From the NCBI GenBank assembly GCA_002308515.1, contig DBVN01000062.1:2539-9439 (forward strand): DNA of 6,901 nucleotides, in the 5' to 3' direction. Below are positions 5,455-6,901 of this stretch, one piece after another. The position numbers were made by a program, and so were the translations under genes. The notes under the pieces are model-generated. The model did not search any database. It had not been told where the DNA came from and was given only the letters and a program-made list of their open reading frames with translations. This DNA comes from Verrucomicrobia bacterium UBA1263 (GTDB taxonomy: Bacteria; Verrucomicrobiota; Verrucomicrobiia; Limisphaerales; UBA1412). Within the stretch, counting starts at the first letter, position 1. Each line of letters opens with the position of its first letter.

Positions 5455-6901
5455 ATGGCAGATTCTAAAGATCAAAAACAACAGGATACGATGGAAAAGA
5501 TCGTCTCATTGTGCAAGAGACGCGGTTTTATTTTCCAATCATCTGAAATCTATGGCGGCATCAACGGATTCTGGGACTACGGTCCACTGGGTTCGGAGCT
5601 GAAACGCAATGTGAAAGACCTCTGGTGGCGCAGCATGACCCAGGAACGTGAAGACGTTGCCGGGCTGGACGCGACCATCATCCTCCATCCCAAAGTCTGG
5701 GAAGCCTCCGGCCACACCAGCACTTTCTCCGATCCGATGGTGGATTGTCTTCTTTCCAAGAAACGCTTCCGCGCGGATCAGATCAATCCGCTCTCCGGCA
5801 CGGCTTGGTTCTGGACGGGTGCCACGGATGCCGAATCCGACAAGGTTTGCAACGATAAATTCTCCATGCTGCAGCTGCCGGGCAAAGATGCCAACTGGGT
5901 GCGCAAAGGCGCCATGCAGTTCTACAAAGGACGCGGTCTGCAATCTCCGGTGCTCCAGGGTGAAACCACCGAGCAGGTGACGAATACTACCCGCTACAAT
6001 GAGGAAAACGGCTCTCTGCTGACCGAGCCCCGCGCCTTCAACCTGATGTTCAAGACGTATGTCGGCCCGGTGGAAAGCAACGACAATGTGGCCTATCTGC
6101 GTCCGGAAACGGCTCAGGCCATCTTCACCGAGTTCAAGAACATCTGTGAAGTCTCGCGCAAGGCTGTTCCATTTGGCATCTGCCAGATCGGCAAAGCCTT
6201 CCGCAATGAGATCAATCCCCGCAATTTCACTTTCCGCTCCCGTGAGTTTGAACAGATGGAGCTGGAATTCTTTATCCGTCCGGATGAAGTCGCCGCTCAG
6301 TTCGGCGAAGTCCCCGACGGGGAAGTCGAGGGCGAACCTCAGCCCAACTGGGGCTGGAAAGCCTGGCACCGCTACTGGCTGCGCAAACGCCTGGAGTGGT
6401 ATGCCTCTATCGGCCTGACCAGCGAGAATCTGGAGCTGTACTGGCAGAAACCCGAAGAGCTGGCTCACTATGCCCGCGCCACGGTGGATATCCTCTTCAA
6501 ATTCCCGTTCGGCACTCAGGAGCTGGAAGGCATCGCGGCCCGCGGCAATTTTGACCTGAGTCAGCATCAGAAATTCAGCGGTAAATCCATGGAATACTTT
6601 GACGAGAGCGCCAAGGCCAAATACATCCCGCACGTCATCGAGCCCTCCGCCGGTGTGGATCGCATGGTGCTGGCACTCATCTGCCACGCGTACCATGAGG
6701 AAGAAGTGACCGACGAGAAAGGCAAGACCGAGACCCGCATCGTGATGAAATTCCATCCGCGCGTGGCTCCGATCAAGGTCGGTGTCTTCCCGCTGCTCAA
6801 GAACAAACCGGCACTGGTGGCCAAAGCGCGCGAAGTCCTGGCCATGCTGCGCCCGTACATGACCGTTTTCTACGACGAGGCCGGCGCCATCGGCAGACGC
6901 T
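5455..6901 (+). CDS. glyS: Glycyl-tRNA synthetase, alpha2 type (3' end missing)
   Basis: An uninterrupted frame of 482 codons runs off the right edge. It encodes the single-chain, homodimeric GlyRS, which charges tRNA-Gly in the cytoplasm. Class II motifs appear in order: motif 1 around FWDYGPLGSELKRNV (39-53), the substrate-binding LRPETAQAIF (215-224), motif 2 as FRNEINPRNFTFRSREFEQME (249-269, with its arginines) and motif 3 as EPSAGVDRMVLAL (396-408, Arg403). The anticodon-binding domain begins near 436 (RVAPIKVGVFPL) and is cut soon after the AGAIGRR stretch; probably only some tens of residues are lost. The segment at 98-107 (CLLSKKRFRA) lacks the CXXC pair found in some relatives. The start at 5455 gives a 21-base gap from the upstream gene but has no Shine-Dalgarno. 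An in-frame ATG at 5491, with AGGA four bases upstream, is the alternative start and would remove 12 residues. It is the third gene of the gamma-CA/flavoprotein cluster. This type is distinct from the alpha2beta2 GlyQ/GlyS enzyme of many proteobacteria. Confidence 0.95.
   Translation, partial: MADSKDQKQQDTMEKIVSLCKRRGFIFQSSEIYGGINGFWDYGPLGSELKRNVKDLWWRSMTQEREDVAGLDATIILHPKVWEASGHTSTFSDPMVDCLLSKKRFRADQINPLSGTAWFWTGATDAESDKVCNDKFSMLQLPGKDANWVRKGAMQFYKGRGLQSPVLQGETTEQVTNTTRYNEENGSLLTEPRAFNLMFKTYVGPVESNDNVAYLRPETAQAIFTEFKNICEVSRKAVPFGICQIGKAFRNEINPRNFTFRSREFEQMELEFFIRPDEVAAQFGEVPDGEVEGEPQPNWGWKAWHRYWLRKRLEWYASIGLTSENLELYWQKPEELAHYARATVDILFKFPFGTQELEGIAARGNFDLSQHQKFSGKSMEYFDESAKAKYIPHVIEPSAGVDRMVLALICHAYHEEEVTDEKGKTETRIVMKFHPRVAPIKVGVFPLLKNKPALVAKAREVLAMLRPYMTVFYDEAGAIGRR

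Noticed and set aside
5539..6756. 405-codon open frame on the minus strand
   Set aside because: It is antisense to glycyl-tRNA synthetase, where all three class II motifs are readable. The antisense peptide shows no family pattern.

Overview
The window looks like chromosomal DNA of a Gram-negative, respiring bacterium, most likely from the PVC group (Verrucomicrobiota, Lentisphaerota or Kiritimatiellota). This is an inference from gene families: a secreted DUF1080 (3-keto-disaccharide hydrolase) protein, a membrane-anchored multiheme cytochrome c that must mature in the periplasm, and a single-chain alpha2-type glycyl-tRNA synthetase. Bacteroidota share two of these traits and cannot be excluded. 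There are no tRNA or rRNA genes, CRISPR arrays, insertion sequences or integrase genes.

Layout. On the left, two genes read leftward: the first 19 codons of an exported protein (1-57, cut by the window edge) and, upstream of it, a DMT/EamA-type transporter (156-1046). A hairpin with a T-run separates them. A 258-base divergent spacer (1047-1304) holds a probable sigma70-type promoter and a small inverted repeat. All remaining genes read rightward: the DUF1080 protein (1305-2390) ending at a strong intrinsic terminator; a 253-base spacer with weak promoter candidates; a NapC/NirT-family cytochrome with seven heme-binding motifs (2644-4248) ending at a second intrinsic terminator; then a tight three-gene cluster of a gamma-carbonic-anhydrase-like protein (4304-4849), an NAD(P)H:quinone-reductase-like flavoprotein (4846-5433, ATGA overlap) and glycyl-tRNA synthetase (from 5455, cut by the right edge).

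How the genes may work together. The cytochrome probably takes electrons from the quinol pool to a periplasmic acceptor, and the flavoprotein is of a quinone-reductase family, so both may touch the quinone pool, but a terminator stands between them. The last three genes are probably one transcription unit with glyS as the housekeeping member. The DUF1080 protein is a stand-alone secreted or periplasmic enzyme of glycoside breakdown.

Most notable points: a run of four cysteines in the predicted cytoplasmic loop of the cytochrome, its CX3CH first heme motif, a DUF3471-like C-terminal module fused to DUF1080, and a terminator that ends three bases before the start codon of the gamma-CA gene and can refold into a competing hairpin. 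I found no clear sign of a wholly new multi-gene system.
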